From positions 1 through 64,000 of the forward strand of contig ML769449.1 of the NCBI GenBank assembly GCA_009733575.1: a stretch of 64,000 nucleotides of DNA. The letters are read 5' to 3'. Each line of letters begins with the position of its first letter. Positions within the stretch are counted from its first letter, which is position 1. The notes beneath the pieces were generated by a model, which was not told the DNA's origin, ran no database searches, and saw nothing but the letters and a program-made list of their open reading frames with translations. The stretch comes from Gymnopus androsaceus JB14 (Eukaryota; Basidiomycota; Agaricomycetes; Agaricales; Omphalotaceae). The position numbers and the translations under genes were made by a program. This document shows positions 1-11,316 of the stretch, in pieces.

Positions 1-335
1 TTACCAGGCACATCCCAGGGATGTCCCAGGATGCCTCAGGGATACCCAGGGATATGTTTGGGCTACTCAGGGATGCTCTAGAATGCCCCTGGAATGTACC
101 CAGGAATACTCAAGGCTTTTCAAAAAAAGTGGCATATCCTGGGGGACTTTAAATTTTCCTCAGGGAATCTTGGGAGTCCATAGGATATGGGCATTTCCCT
201 GGGCACCGTGAGCCACCCAGGGTGCCCAGGACCTTTCAATACTACCTGAAAAAGCCTAGGAATTAGGCATCTCCCTGGGCTCCTCCAGAGATATCCAGAT
301 ATCTCAGGGCTTTAGGCACTTTTCCAGATGTGGTG
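1..335. repeat. Degenerate CCAGGG-rich simple repeat
   Basis: The stretch is built from loosely repeated words such as CCCAGGGATG and CTCAGGGAT with no constant unit length. No open frame of interest crosses it. It looks like an old minisatellite or the edge of a decayed repeat. Confidence 0.6.
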
Positions 336-352
336 GCGATACAATCCGTGCT

Positions 353-790
353 TCAGCACTTGATGCATCTGTCAGACGCGAGACTACTCGCGATGCAACT
401 TATGTCAAGGTACATATGTTCGATCAGTTCATTGTTGTATTGAGACTGAAGTGCATCCTGCAGTGTGTAATCGACGATACTGATATCTATGGCCAGCTTG
501 AACGCCTCCTTGAGATCAAGCTCCCTTCTCAGGACGATGCCACTGTTAAGTTGTCCAGTGCACATACGGTCATGCTGGCAATTATAATTCCAGCTCGGCT
601 AACCACACAGCATCCTGGTCTAGGCCATCCATACTCCGATGGGTCTACTCGTGCTGCACTTGTTGTGGATGTCCGGGATATGGAGTGTGTTGTTGCACGG
701 GTAGAGAAGAACCGCAAGTCCATTGCATTCATTGACAGGGCAAAGATTATGGAACTTGACTTTGCTAGGGGTGTTCCGGATGAGAATTAG
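353..790 (+). pseudogene. Unrecognised ORF fragment
   Basis: An open frame of about 125 codons (ATG at 416, stop TAG at 788-790) continues openly upstream of that ATG. The C-terminal half reads VVDVRDMECVVARV, then IAFIDR. This vaguely recalls short tails found beside transposon-derived ORFs in mushroom genomes, but that is from memory and weak. No start context, intron or catalytic motif can be assigned. It may be a piece of a mobile-element protein or of a host gene. It lies just upstream of the Clp1-like relic on the same strand. Confidence 0.3.
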
Positions 791-806
791 TGAGAAGGAT
801 CACTAA

Positions 807-1405
807 TTGGACATTGTTGGATGTAGGCTTAGGTCAATATCGGGTTGTGCTCCTGAATTTGACCGGAATAAATTTGCCCTCAGGTACATTGTATGTTTCA
901 CTGTTCAAGGCTCTTCCGCTGAATTTCTCTATAGGCCTCCTCTAGACTCAATCCCTCACTGTAACGAACACATGCTCGCAGTCTACGCGCCAGTGCCCAA
1001 GAAATCCGAGAATGCCTCTCCGGCCTCGCTTCCCAAAACAGAGGTCAAACTCTACCCAGTTCATGCACTTTTTGTGGCATCCTACTGCGCCAGATTAGGC
1101 CCCTTCCCTCCTTCTCCCATTACCAACAAAATCTCCACCTCTGCCTTGATACCAAGCACCATTACTCTCCCCGTCCATCCAATGCTTTCCTCCCAAACCT
1201 TCATCCGAATCTGTCAATGACTATAACTGCAACTCCGATGAAAACATCATCACGCTGGCAAAGGACTTCGGAATCAACGCCAGTACTCTTCTCAAACACG
1301 CCAAGACATCTAGTCTAATACTTGTGCATTGGGAATGTTTGACCAAGGGATTGCGGGCGAGGTCCTGATGAGATCATTGAACTTAATGTAGATTTTTCGT
1401 GAATT
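807..1405 (+). pseudogene. Clp1-like (clampless) gene relic
   Basis: The frame ending at 1220 contains VYAPVPKKSENAS and then VKLYPVHALFVASYCARL followed by LPVHPM. This layout resembles the Clp1 (clampless1) family of basidiomycetes, which controls clamp-cell formation in dikaryons. After the stop at 1218-1220 the similarity continues in other frames: NIITLAKDFGINASTLLKHA at about 1245-1305, then CALGMFDQGIAGEV at about 1324-1365. The gene is therefore broken by a stop and at least one frameshift, and both ends look truncated. The family call rests on my memory of the family pattern. The broken state is read directly. An alternative is an unrelated basidiomycete gene fragment. Confidence 0.45.
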
Positions 1406-2155
1406 TCATGTGTAACTTGTTCATGCTCTTTGGGTTAGAGTGAAATTCATGAGAATTCACATTGTATATGAATTTCTATATCAGGTCAACTTCGCGTGAA
1501 ACATCATATTCATTCTCTGCTTATATGGAATTCACTCATTTTGTTTTGCTCAGTGATAGCATAGACTGGAAGTAATACAATGACTATCTTTTTGATACAG
1601 CATTTAGCCTAAGCTTTGTCAGTACTATACTAGTATTGTATTAGCAGTAACAACTTAATAAGTATAGGAGTTTGAGAGCATACAAAGACCCAGGGCTCAC
1701 CTGTGTGTACCTGGACTGACCAGAAATACAGGTACCTGCATTTCAAAACCATATAAGATTATTATAAAGGTAACATTAATTATATTCTGTAGTCTACTAC
1801 ATGTGTCAAGCACCATCACTTAGTCCTAGCATTACACTTACTAGTAGAAAACTAGTAATACTAGCTATTACCACTGGTATGCTGTTCCCAATGCTTAAGC
1901 TGTAACTTAGTCTGGAGTAACTAGTAATAATGCAGGAATTGGTATCAATATATTATAAGTAGAGAAAACAGCCATTATACTAGTTAATTATAGCTTACTA
2001 GCACTATTTTATTCAAAACATACCAATACTAGACTATAGTACTATTATATACAGTCAATATTGACTAGTATTAAACAAATTCTAGTGTTAATAACTTCAT
2101 CAGGTATGAATGTACTAATATCAGTCAAACTTTAATGAAATTACTCAATATTTAC
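1406..2155. other. No gene; AT-rich, ACTAGTA-word-rich DNA
   Basis: No supported coding region is seen. From about 1560 to 2150 the DNA is rich in short words such as ACTAGTA and TAGTAATAC in both orientations. The same texture recurs at 34810-35280 inside a hAT-like element, so this stretch may be the interior of a related decayed element. Confidence 0.4.
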
Positions 2156-2338
2156 AGCACTTGAGTAGTAAAATTTTTATTGATGCCGGATCCACAGGTA
2201 CCTGCAGGTCATTAAAAATATCCCAAAGGATGACCTGTGACGGATCCGTGGGAAACAGGTACCGGGATCCACAGGTCAAATACCTGTGGGTATTCCCACA
2301 GGTACCTGTTCCGGATCCGGACTTGTGTCCATCATTAG
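2156..2338. repeat. Terminal part of a palindromic hAT-like element
   Basis: Repeated inverted words (GGATCCACAGGTACCTG, CACAGGTACCTG) make this segment highly self-complementary. Its right end, GTGTCCATCATTA, closely matches the right terminus of the element at 34649-35468 (GTGTCCATCCTTA). I infer the end of a related element whose left end I could not place. Confidence 0.45.
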
Positions 2339-2379
2339 CAGCATTGACTACCTCTGCTCGTATGAAGCTTTGGGCGATG

Positions 2380-3513
2380 GTAGGGAAATCTTGTTCCTTG
2401 CATTCCAGTTCGAGTTCTGAGTCAGTGGTGAGGATGTCAATCAGTGGGTCTTCTTCCCTGTGCCCCCCCCTTGTCTGTTATGCTGACAAAGTTCACTTGT
2501 GCAGGTAACCATCTAGTATGAGAGCCATGTCTAGGAGGGACCAGAGGGGCCATTTCCATGTCATCATTATTGATGTCTCTGCAGTCGCAGTGTTTAGAAA
2601 AATATGTCAATTGTAATGGAGTGTCCATGTCACCACCGTGTGGAGTGTTCAATGTGTTTTCATTGCCAGTCAGCGGGTTCATACGGGTATGTAGTTTCAG
2701 TTTAATTTCTTTTGGGATAAACAGAGTTGTTACTCACATTTCATTGTCCAATTTGGATGGGTCAGGGTGCATAAAATGCTTGCTACCTCGTTCAGTATTG
2801 TCTGAACGGTGGTCGATGTCTACAGGGAGGTCATCCCATAGTAGTTGGGAGGGTGGTAATGAGGGGAGTGAGATGGGGAAGCCATGGAAAACAATGTTGT
2901 GATGGGTGAGGACCATGCGCAACTTTGGGAAGTAAACAAGATATCCCTTGGAGTCCTTAGCATATCCAACAAATTGACATGAATCTTTGGCTGCTTCTGC
3001 GCATTTGCCTTCCTTGCAGTGACTAGTGGACCAAAGGGTTGTAGATGAGAAAGGTCTGCACAACGTTGTGTGATGCATTCAAATGGGGTTCGGTCTTATC
3101 AGAAATACACAGGTCTCTTGTAGGTGATCCTGACTTTCTTGCAGTAGGTTTCAAAAGCACTGGATACCAGTTCAGGTGCGTTGTCAACACAGAGAGAGAT
3201 GACTGGGTATCCAAGGTAATGTTCCACTGCCAGGTGGAACTCATCAAAGCAAGTAGTAATTGCTTTGTCTCTGATCTTCAAGAAAAAGATCCAGATGTAG
3301 CAGGAATAGTCATTTATAAAGATGATGAAGTAGCAAAAATTACCATAGCTGAGGGGTAGACAGCCGCAAATGTCAGAGTGTATATGAAAGAGAGGGTGTT
3401 CAGCGCATGTATTGGATGGTTTGGGAAAAGGAAGTCATTTAATGTTTGCAAGCACACAGATACAGCAGTTCTTGAATTCCACCCTGTCTATGGGTAGGCC
3501 TGTTGTAGCTTAC
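2380..3513 (-). pseudogene. Ty1/copia integrase relic
   Basis: Read on the minus strand from 3490 downwards, three frames together give a copia-type integrase. The order is a cysteine motif (CCICVLANI), a core start (HSDICG, then FIIFINDYS), the segment LAVEHYLGYPVISLCVDNAPE carrying the second core acidic site at 3190-3230, and a C-terminal copia signature (CQFVGYAKDSKGYLVYFPK then VVLTHHNIVF) near 2900-2980. Frames change several times, so the copy is dead. The upstream pre-integrase part of the same element lies at 4953-5290, separated by a solo LTR. No RT part is left here. Confidence 0.8.
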
Positions 3514-3518
3514 AAGAG

Positions 3519-4947
3519 TGTTAGAACCATGCTGGTTTAGAATACTAGTTACTATAAGTAGTACTTATAGTAGTTGAAATAAATGTATTGGATTGCCTAT
3601 TCAGTTAATAGACAATGTCGAGGGTGTACCGTCGTGTGCAGACCTCAAATAGTAATGTTGTTGAGCTTATATAGAGCTCGGAGATTAGATAATAAGTGGT
3701 TATTATTGTAATGGATACAACAATGGTGAATATATGCACCTATATGCAGTTGCAAAGAGTATGATTGGTGTTAACGGAATGTATTGTTGAGTTTCGGTCA
3801 CATGCCGAGGTGTTTAACGCGTTGAAATGGCTACACGCATTGGTACGCGTCGTTGATGGTAAATCAAAGAGTTACCAACAGTATTAGTAGTTAAAAGTAT
3901 TCAGGAATATAAATGGGTTGCGAGTATGAGTACCGGGGAGGTTAGCGACGGTGTAACAAACGGTACTACGGACAAAAGGGGACGTTGGGACGACGTCCTT
4001 AATGGGCATTATTCACGAGGCCGGATTAGTATTGAACTAATCTCGTAAGGTACATTAATTACGGGTTGCCATAATTACGTGAGGTGTTAACGGATTCGCG
4101 ACGAGACGGTTAGTCGTCGTTGGTGGCACTGAGGACAAGGTATCGTCTGTAGGTTGCTCGGGGGCAACGTTGAGGGGAATAGCTAGCAGAAAAGTCGTTG
4201 AGATGACATCTAAATCTAACGGTATCAACCGGTTTAGATTAGTTGATGTCGTTAGATATGTAAATTACGTATTGCCGTAATTATGCGATGTACTAACGGT
4301 TAGCGACGAGATGATTAGTCGTCTACTAGTCGTGCTGAGAATGACGAGTCGTCTGTAGGTTGCTCGAGAGCAACATCGACGATAGCTATAAGCAAAGGAG
4401 TCGTTGATACGATGTCCAAATCTAACGGTGTAAACCGAGTTAGATTAGTGTTATGCTAATTAGTAATTAGGCATGTTGATCACGGGATGCGATCAAGATC
4501 GGATTTAAGGGATCAATGAGTTATATTGATCGACGTCAAAGCGTAGTTACGGAGCGTCGAGGACGCTCTACGTGTAAGTAAACGGAAGTTAACGAGAAAG
4601 ATGAGATATGTAGCGAGGCGGTAAGTAAGCAAAATAGTAGAACTGGGGTCGGAGAGCCCAGTTCCAGCTGCTTTTATAGCAGTTCGGACTCCTAAATACG
4701 GACATAATTACGGTACGTAGTTACAGTGTATTCAAGAACGTTCCTAGTTCGAGAACGTTCCGTTAGCCTTAGTTACGGCTAAACGGCACAGGTAATTACG
4801 GTATCGACGCATCGTAATAGTGTTTTGATGCGTCGTACTGGTACTTTGACGCGTTATACAGCGTTTCGTGGACTATCCACGCATTAGTAAGTGTAGTAAG
4901 TGTAGTATAGTATAGAATGGGAAAAATAACGGGGCCGGGTCATAACA
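3519..4947. mobile_element. Solo LTR (1.43 kb) with AAGAG target duplication
   Basis: The segment starts TGTTAG and ends ATAACA, typical TG...CA LTR ends. It is flanked by AAGAG at 3514-3518 and again at 4948-4952, a 5-bp target-site duplication. It contains no ORF and is visibly richer in CpG than its surroundings. It splits one copia relic: pre-integrase on the right, integrase on the left. It also holds an internal near-duplication at 4050-4450. The family of the parent LTR element is not identifiable from the LTR alone. Confidence 0.8.
4050..4450. repeat. Two-copy internal tandem duplication in the solo LTR
   Basis: Two successive stretches of about 200 bp share ordered blocks: TAATTACG or ATTACGTATTGCCGTAAT, a GCGACGAGA block, GTCTGTAGGTTGCTCG, AGTCGTTGA, and AAATCTAACGGT. 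The copies have diverged and differ by small indels. Such subrepeats are common in LTR U3 regions, so they may carry promoter elements. Confidence 0.6.
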
Positions 4948-4952
4948 AAGAG

Positions 4953-5290
4953 GCCTTTAACATCTAAGTGCCCCATTAGATGGTGGTAAAACCCAACTGT
5001 TTATTACTTGCAGACTCCATACCAGGATTGAATAATCTCGTAATGTCTGGTACCATGGACACAATTACCGAAGCTTCTGATTGCGGAGATGTCGAGGAGT
5101 TCCTTGGATCAGAGTCCGGGGATATAACTGGCATTACATCCATCTTGTACAAGTCTCACACAATGGATCCTATCGCGAAACAGGTGTTGTTCTTGTTGAG
5201 ATAAGTAATCTTCCCATTACCAGTTCTTGTGCTAACACCCTTTTGATCCAATCTGGAACCAGATATTAGGTTGCAATGCACTGAAGGAAT
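4953..5290 (-). pseudogene. Ty1/copia pre-integrase relic
   Basis: On the minus strand this reads CNLISGSRLDQKGVS, followed by GNGKITYLN and LYKMDV. That is the GAG-pre-integrase region found between protease and integrase in copia elements. It continues into the integrase relic at 2380-3513 once the solo LTR at 3519-4947 is removed. Stops and a truncated 5' side show that it is dead. No protease or gag is visible to the right of 5290. Confidence 0.7.
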
Positions 5291-5329
5291 GTGTAAGACA
5301 TTGGAACACTAGATGCTGCTACCCTTAAG

Positions 5330-6300
5330 CAAAAGATCACAATGAAATTATAAAGGGTTTTCGGCAAATATTTTGGGCAGTCTGGCCAAGCCATTGGCAA
5401 GTCGGCAAGGTGGACGTACTGATTATCTCTCATCCAGTGCTTATTTCATTGTTTTGCCAAATATTTAGCAAGCTTTTCAACTCTTTTGGCAAATATTTGG
5501 AATTATTGTCAATGCCTGAAAAAGGGTGGGTTGGGTGCTTATTTCATGCGCATGCCCGCCCACTGGCAGGGCGCTTATGGGCGCTTATTTTCCGAAAAAA
5601 AAGTTGATCATGGGGTCCTATAAATCCCTCAAAAATCATGAAAAATACTATAAATATTCAGGGGATGGGGTTAGGTAGTGCATCATTGGGTCCCATAAAT
5701 CCCCGAAAATCATGAAAAATACTAAAAATATTCAAGGGGTGAGGTGAGGTGCACTAGTACTCAATTTATCCATTTAGGTGCTTATGGGCACTTATTTTCC
5801 GAAAAAAAAAGATCACTGGGTCACATAAATCCCCCAAAAATCATGAAAAATACTAGAAATAGCTAGGGGGTGGGGTCAGGTGCACTAGCACTTAATTTAT
5901 TGATTTGGGTGTCTATGGGTGCCTATTTTCCAAAAAAAAAAAAAAAAGTTGATCATTGTGTCTCCAAAATCCCCAAAATAAATTGTGAAAAATGCTTAAT
6001 ATATTCATAGGGTGGGGTTACCTAACACTAGCTCTTAATTTATCCATTTGAGTGCTTATGGATGCTTATTTTCCCAAAAAATTTAATTGCTGGGTCCCCT
6101 AAATCCCCATAAAATCATGAAAAATACTAAAAATATTCAGAGAGTGGGGTTAGGTCCACTAGCATTTAGATTATTCATATCTTACTGGGTGCTGATGGGC
6201 ACTTATTTTCCAAAAAAAACTCAATCATTGAATCTCATTAATCCCCATAAATCATGAAAAATCCTAAAAATATTCTGAGGATAGATTTATTGTGCATGCT
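5330..6300. repeat. Left arm of a large inverted repeat, with tandem subrepeats
   Basis: An outer unique part (about 5335-5600) is followed by five or six tandem units of about 110-140 bp. Each unit carries TTATTTTCC with an A-run, a block like AAATCCCCAAAAATCATG, and AAAAATACTAAAAATATTC. The outer part is repeated in reverse orientation at 10440-10703, and the unit is repeated in reverse at 7620-8100 and 10318-10440. No transposase is present. It looks like a foldback-type non-autonomous element. Confidence 0.75.
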
Positions 6301-6599
6301 AACACTTAATTTGCACTTCCACATAAGGAAATGGAATACAAACTACTGTACTGTTTTGATCAGCTTGTCACAATTTTGTGACTGTGACCCTTTTAGCAAA
6401 ATTTTGAATTGACCACTGCATGGTGTAGCCACATGACTCAACAGAAATTTTACCACTCAGAACCCCAAAATTGCTATTTCTGGATACTTTTGGGTAGGGG
6501 TTATGTCAAATGGATTTGCCTGCAGTCAGTAGTAACCAGTGACATAGTCAAATTTTGCCTTGCTGGAGACCCTCTGTGATGTGTGACTATGAGTATTGC

Positions 6600-7330
6600 T
6601 ATAACTTGTACTCATAATAAATAAGTACCTATCCTAGCTACTAGCACTACCATTAGTAGCTCTAAGCAAGCAACTCAGAGTTGCCTGTAGTAATCACTAG
6701 TAGGTAACTCAGAGCTACTAGCAGTAATTAGTAGGATGTAACTTGGAGTTACTAGTATGTAACTCGGAGTTACTAGGAGTAATCACCAATGAGTATCTTG
6801 CAGTTACCAGTAGTGATTTTGAATAGTAAGTAACTTATGGTTACTAGTAGTGATTAGTAGTAAGTATCTCGGAGTTATTAGCAGTAATTAGTAGTAAGTA
6901 TCTCAGAGCTACTAGTAGCAATTAGTAGTAAGGAACTCGGAGTTACTAGTAGTAATTACTAGTATGTATCTTGGAGCTACCAGTAGTAATCACCAGCAAG
7001 TATCTCGGAGTTACCAGTAGTAATTACTAGTATGTAACTTGGAGCTACTAGTAGTGATTAATGGTAAGTAACTCATGTTTACCAGTAGTAATTAGTAGTA
7101 AGTATCTCGGAGTTCCTAGCAGTAATTAGTAGTAAGTAACTTGGAGCTACTAGTAGTAATCACTAGTAAGTATTTCGGAGTTCCTAGTAGTAATTACTAG
7201 TAAGTATCTTGGAGTTGCGAGTAGTAATTACTGGTAACTAACTCAGAGTTACTGGGAGTAATTAGTAGTAAGTAACTCAAAGTTACCAGTACTAATCACT
7301 AGTAAGTAAGTACTATAGTGACTCACTTAA
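6600..7330. repeat. Minisatellite, unit of about 35 bp
   Basis: About twenty degenerate copies of a unit with the words AGTAATTACTAGTAAGTA and TCTCGGAGTTAC run head to tail. The two half-words alternate and vary in length by a few bases. The array lies in the middle of the large inverted repeat, between its arms. Confidence 0.85.
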
Positions 7331-7619
7331 AGTTACTAGTACCTTCTTACTGAGTCCAACTTTTTTTCAAGAAAAAAAGAGCCAGTGGGCAGAGCATACC
7401 TGCCATGTGAATATTTTTTCAACCATTTTCATGGTTTCATTCATTAAGTTGAATGATTGACCTTTTGTAAAAAAAGGCAAGTGTCAGTGGGTGGGCATGT
7501 GCCCCCTGTTTCAAACAAAATGATTTCTTGAGGATTTAAGGAGCCCAATGTGTCACAAAATAAGCACTGGTGGGTGGGTATGTAGCCCCCCAAATAAAGT
7601 ATTATTATGATCTTTTGAA

Positions 7620-8100
7620 AAGGATTTCATACTATGTATCTAGAAATTAACTACCAGTGTACACAAACCCATCCCCTAAACGGTTTCAGTATTTTTCATC
7701 ATTTCTGAGGATTTATGGACCCCAATGATACCTTTTGAAGTAAATAAATGCTGGCAGGTGGGTATGCACCACCTATTTTCTGAAATATTATATACCATAT
7801 TTAAATTAATCACTAGTATGGTAACTCTGTCCCCTGAATATTTCCAGTATTTTTTATCATGTTTTTGAGGATTTACAGAGCCCAATGACTGACTTTTCTC
7901 ATGGGAAAACAAGCACCAGTAGGCCCCCCCTGAAATATAATATTATTATAATATTTTGCAAAAATCCTGTACTATGTGAAAATTAGGCACTAGTGCACCT
8001 AACCCCACCCCCTAGCTATTTCTAGTATTTTTCAGGATTTTTTGGGGATTTATGGGCCCCAGTGATCTTTTTTTTTTTTGGAAAATAAGTGCCCATTGTT
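7620..8100. repeat. Inner right arm of the large inverted repeat
   Basis: Three or so copies of the 5.6-6.3 kb subrepeat lie here in reverse orientation. They are recognisable by GATTTATGGGCCCC, a T-run, and GGAAAATAAGTGCC. Together with 10318-10703 this forms the right arm. The LTR-like element at 8138-9956 has separated the two pieces. Confidence 0.7.
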
Positions 8101-8137
8101 GAATGAAGTAAGCAATAATCCTCAGTGACACAAACAT

Positions 8138-9956
8138 TGATACACCAATCTTTTGGCTAAGGCTAGAACTGCGCAGAACCAATAATCCTATGTTCTGTTT
8201 GGAACAAAACATGGTCAATAAGAGAACTATAGTGAGCCCGAACTGATAGTTAAAATCCACTGAGGACCTATTCTACCCAAGAGATTGCAGAGTAATGGTA
8301 TGCGCAATGGTACCATACTTAACTTTGTGAATGCGCCTCAATCAAAGTCCTATGCGCGGTATGGTGTAGTGAGGCAAGCTTGTTGGATAACAAGTTGCTG
8401 ACTGAGGCAGATAAACAAGCCCACATACCAGCTATACTAGGCTAGGTCATCGGAGGATATACCCAAGGGATCAAAGTCTTAATGAGGCATTGATTCCGCG
8501 ATTAGCTCACCTAGGAGTCTACACAACACTCAAGTTTATTAAACAAAGCAAGGTGGACTGAGATGAGGAAGTACCATAACAGGTGCCCTCAAAGTTGACA
8601 CTTGCTGGAAAGCACCCAGGCAGATGGCCATGGCAATCCAACGCAGCCACATGACCCACTTGCTGTAGCTACTTCTAGAGCATGGAAGGACCAAGGAGTG
8701 TTTCTATCCAAGCCTTAGCATTTTACCAAGATCCATATGCTACCATGCATCTAGACCCGAGATCGCGTGGAACTAGGGATGATAACCAGTCTCCCATTGG
8801 CAAGGAAAAACATAGAAATACTTCCGAGGGCTGTTCTGCTAAAAGAACTGGCGAGTCTTGTAAAAAGGCAAATGACTCAAGTCAATTCAGACCAAAAATC
8901 CCAAAAGTCGACCCAATCAAGGAAGACAAACAAACGAGGCAGGGAAATATCAAGGCAAAACCATAGTATACACACATATGGACATTATTTGTCTTTTTCT
9001 ATTTTACTTAATCTGTTTCATCCTATCTCGCTCAGTTTCTCTCATTTTCCTATTTTATTATATCTTGCTCAGTATATAAGGGTAGCTATTCTATCTTGGA
9101 ATAACAGGTTAGACTTGATACCTGAAACACAGTTCTATCTTAGGACCTGTAGTGATTCGTACATGCTCAGATGTGTCTGCATTGTCCTCTGCAACCTTTG
9201 AAACAGGTGGCCTTCTTGTAACCTCAATAATACTGAGGCTGTTCATTCTACTTCCTGGCTATTAAGTCGAGCATTCCTGGTTTTCATCTCGAAGAGAGGT
9301 CACATCAGTCTTAGGACCGCAGGTGGAGCCTAACATGCACACCTCAATGAGCCCATTGTTGATTAGGAACATCTTGGATCCAAGTGTCAGCTTGGTCTAG
9401 TTTTAGGGAGGAAGCTTCTCAGAGTGTTACCTAGCTTTACCAACAGATTCTACCCCCTTGCCTGCTCTTCACTGAGTGTGTTAAAAACACCTACTTGAGT
9501 GACTTGCGCAGCAGTCGTATACACTTGTTAGGTAACTTGTGGGATTCCCTGAGAGTTGGAGTATCATTGCACGGCAACGTAAAGGCTCCTGAGATACGCA
9601 AAGTTGTTTGTTGAGCCAGCATATTTGACCCGGGCATTGGTATTTCATGGCGGATATGCAAAGTCATTTGTTGAGTCGTTGTACTTGACCCGGGCTTTGG
9701 TGTTTGCTTTCCCCCTCAATTAGTTCAGCGCATTGTCGTACATTAGTTGGCTTTTCAAAACCTCCCTCCATAAAACCTTGTTCATCTCGCACTGTCTGTG
9801 CCAACTGTCAAGTGCTTTTCTCTTTGAATCCATTAGTAGTTGAGGGAACCTTTGACAACCTCCTTCTTTGCATTAAATTAAACCTTTTGGATTGTATCTG
9901 ATTGGGGTGATTGTTGTTTGGTCAGTTTTCATACCCAGCACAAATCTAACTCATCA
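8138..9956. mobile_element. LTR-like element, 4-bp TSD, copy 1
   Basis: It starts TGATACACC, ends AACTCATCA, and is flanked by ACAT at 8134-8137 and 9957-9960. A shorter relative lies at 27453-28600. The first ~280 bp and the last ~880 bp correspond between copies, while 8419-9077 is present only here. There is a small ORF at 8682-8966 without recognisable domains. TG...CA ends and a TATA-like region near 9075 suggest a solo LTR; a short non-autonomous element is the alternative. This copy has lost many CpG sites relative to copy 2. Confidence 0.7.
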
Positions 9957-10317
9957 ACATAAAAGTAAGCAATAATCTAATGTAAAGTAGAGTTAGCTTC
10001 GTAATATACCAGGGAGATCTAAAATAGGCTTACCCTCAGAGCAACACAAACGTAACGGTGTCGGAAGACTGAGGGTAGCAAGTAAATAAAAGTCTGTTTT
10101 ATAGGAAAGGTCACTGTAATATGTAGCTGGATTGAAATGAGAAAGAGGAGCATTGAGAAGTTTAGTAAGTGAAACGTGTATGGGCATTCAAAACTAAGAA
10201 ACAATTGTAAAAGGAATCAGATAAAGGATAAATGATAAAGTGAACTTGGTATATGGACCGGAGTTTGGGATCTCCGGTGGGACTTGATCAATATCCTACG
10301 TTTTGACCAACTTGTCA

Positions 10318-10703
10318 AATATCTTCAACACCCATAAGCACCTAAATGGATAAATTAAGTACTAGTGCACCTAACCCCACCCCCTGAATATTTTTAGTAG
10401 TTTTCATGATTTTGTTTAGGGATTTATAGGACCCTGTGATTAACTTTTTTTTTTTTTTTTTGGAAAATAAGTGCCCTGCCAGTGGGCAGGCATGCACATG
10501 AAATAAGCGCCCAACCCGCCCTTTTTCAAGCATTGATGATAGTTCCGAATATTTGCCAAAAGAGTTGAAAAGCTTGCTAAATATTTGGCAAAACAATGAA
10601 ATAAGCGCTGGATGAGAGATAATCAGTACACCCACCTTGCCAACTTGCCAATGGCTTGGCCGGACTGCCCAAGATATTTGCTGAAAACCCTTTATAATTT
10701 CAT
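10318..10703. repeat. Outer right arm of the large inverted repeat
   Basis: Read in reverse it follows 5335-5830 closely. Shared blocks include CATTGTTTTGCCAAATATTT, GGTGGGTTGGGTGC-like and CCCACTGGCAGGGC-like blocks, then a poly-A run and the ATAAATCCC block. The repeat ends near 10703 (matching 5335). No target duplication was found at the outer ends. Confidence 0.7.
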
Positions 10704-10710
10704 CATGATC

Positions 10711-11075
10711 TTTTGCAAAGCAGCTCATGACAGTTATCAGGATATTTTGCTTAAGGCTGGCAGAATCAGCTCATTGGAAAGGAAAAATTGCGGTACAAGT
10801 TTCCGATTTTTGACTGAAGTATGATCATCCCTTTTCCTACAACCACCACTGATAGTTTGGAACCAAATCTGTGGACTTTAAGAGGTTCATTCAGTAGTAG
10901 TACTATCCTACATTATGCTTGAACAGATATCCTGTCCCTATGCTATGACATACAATATGTAACTATCTTACTACCTTTCCTCCTGGGTAGGCCCCCACTC
11001 TACTACACAACAACTCCTAATTGTAGCATACCTTGCTTGTTGCTCTGCGCTTACATTACAAGTCTAGTTGTAAAA
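10711..11075. other. No gene seen
   Basis: Unremarkable AT-rich DNA between the inverted-repeat block and the mariner element. No ORF, repeat or RNA signature could be supported. Confidence 0.5.
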
Positions 11076-11077
11076 TA

Positions 11078-11287
11078 CAGTGGGTCAAAAAATTGTCCAC
11101 ATGTTTGACATTTTTGGAAAGATCCAGGATTTGCAAGATAGATATTATCTATATCAAAAAGTGATTAGTGGGGACTAAAGAGCCCTGGATCCTGGCTCCA
11201 TGTACATATCTGGTTTGTCGTGTTTGGATTAAAACTCATTGAGATATAGACAATTCAATTCAATGATCCATGTGGACAATTTTTTGA
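11078..11287. repeat. Left TIR of the Tc1/mariner element
   Basis: About 210 bp match 12493-12702 in inverted orientation with roughly 90 percent identity by eye. The outer end contains AAAAAATTGTCCACATG. The inner end carries the same word in reverse, CATGTGGACAATTTTTT, so each TIR is itself bounded by an inverted pair of probable transposase-binding sites. Confidence 0.9.
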
Positions 11288-11316
11288 TATGCACATTGAA
11301 ATACAGAAAAGGTAGT

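Noticed and set aside
6600..7330. CRISPR-like array
   Set aside because: Repeats and spacers are not distinguishable; this is a head-to-tail minisatellite in a fungal genome without cas genes.
8107..9978. 14-bp direct repeat AGTAAGCAATAATC on both sides of the 8138-9956 element taken as target duplication
   Set aside because: The ends shared with copy 2 lie further inside and are bounded by ACAT. The 14-bp repeat is probably an independent local duplication.
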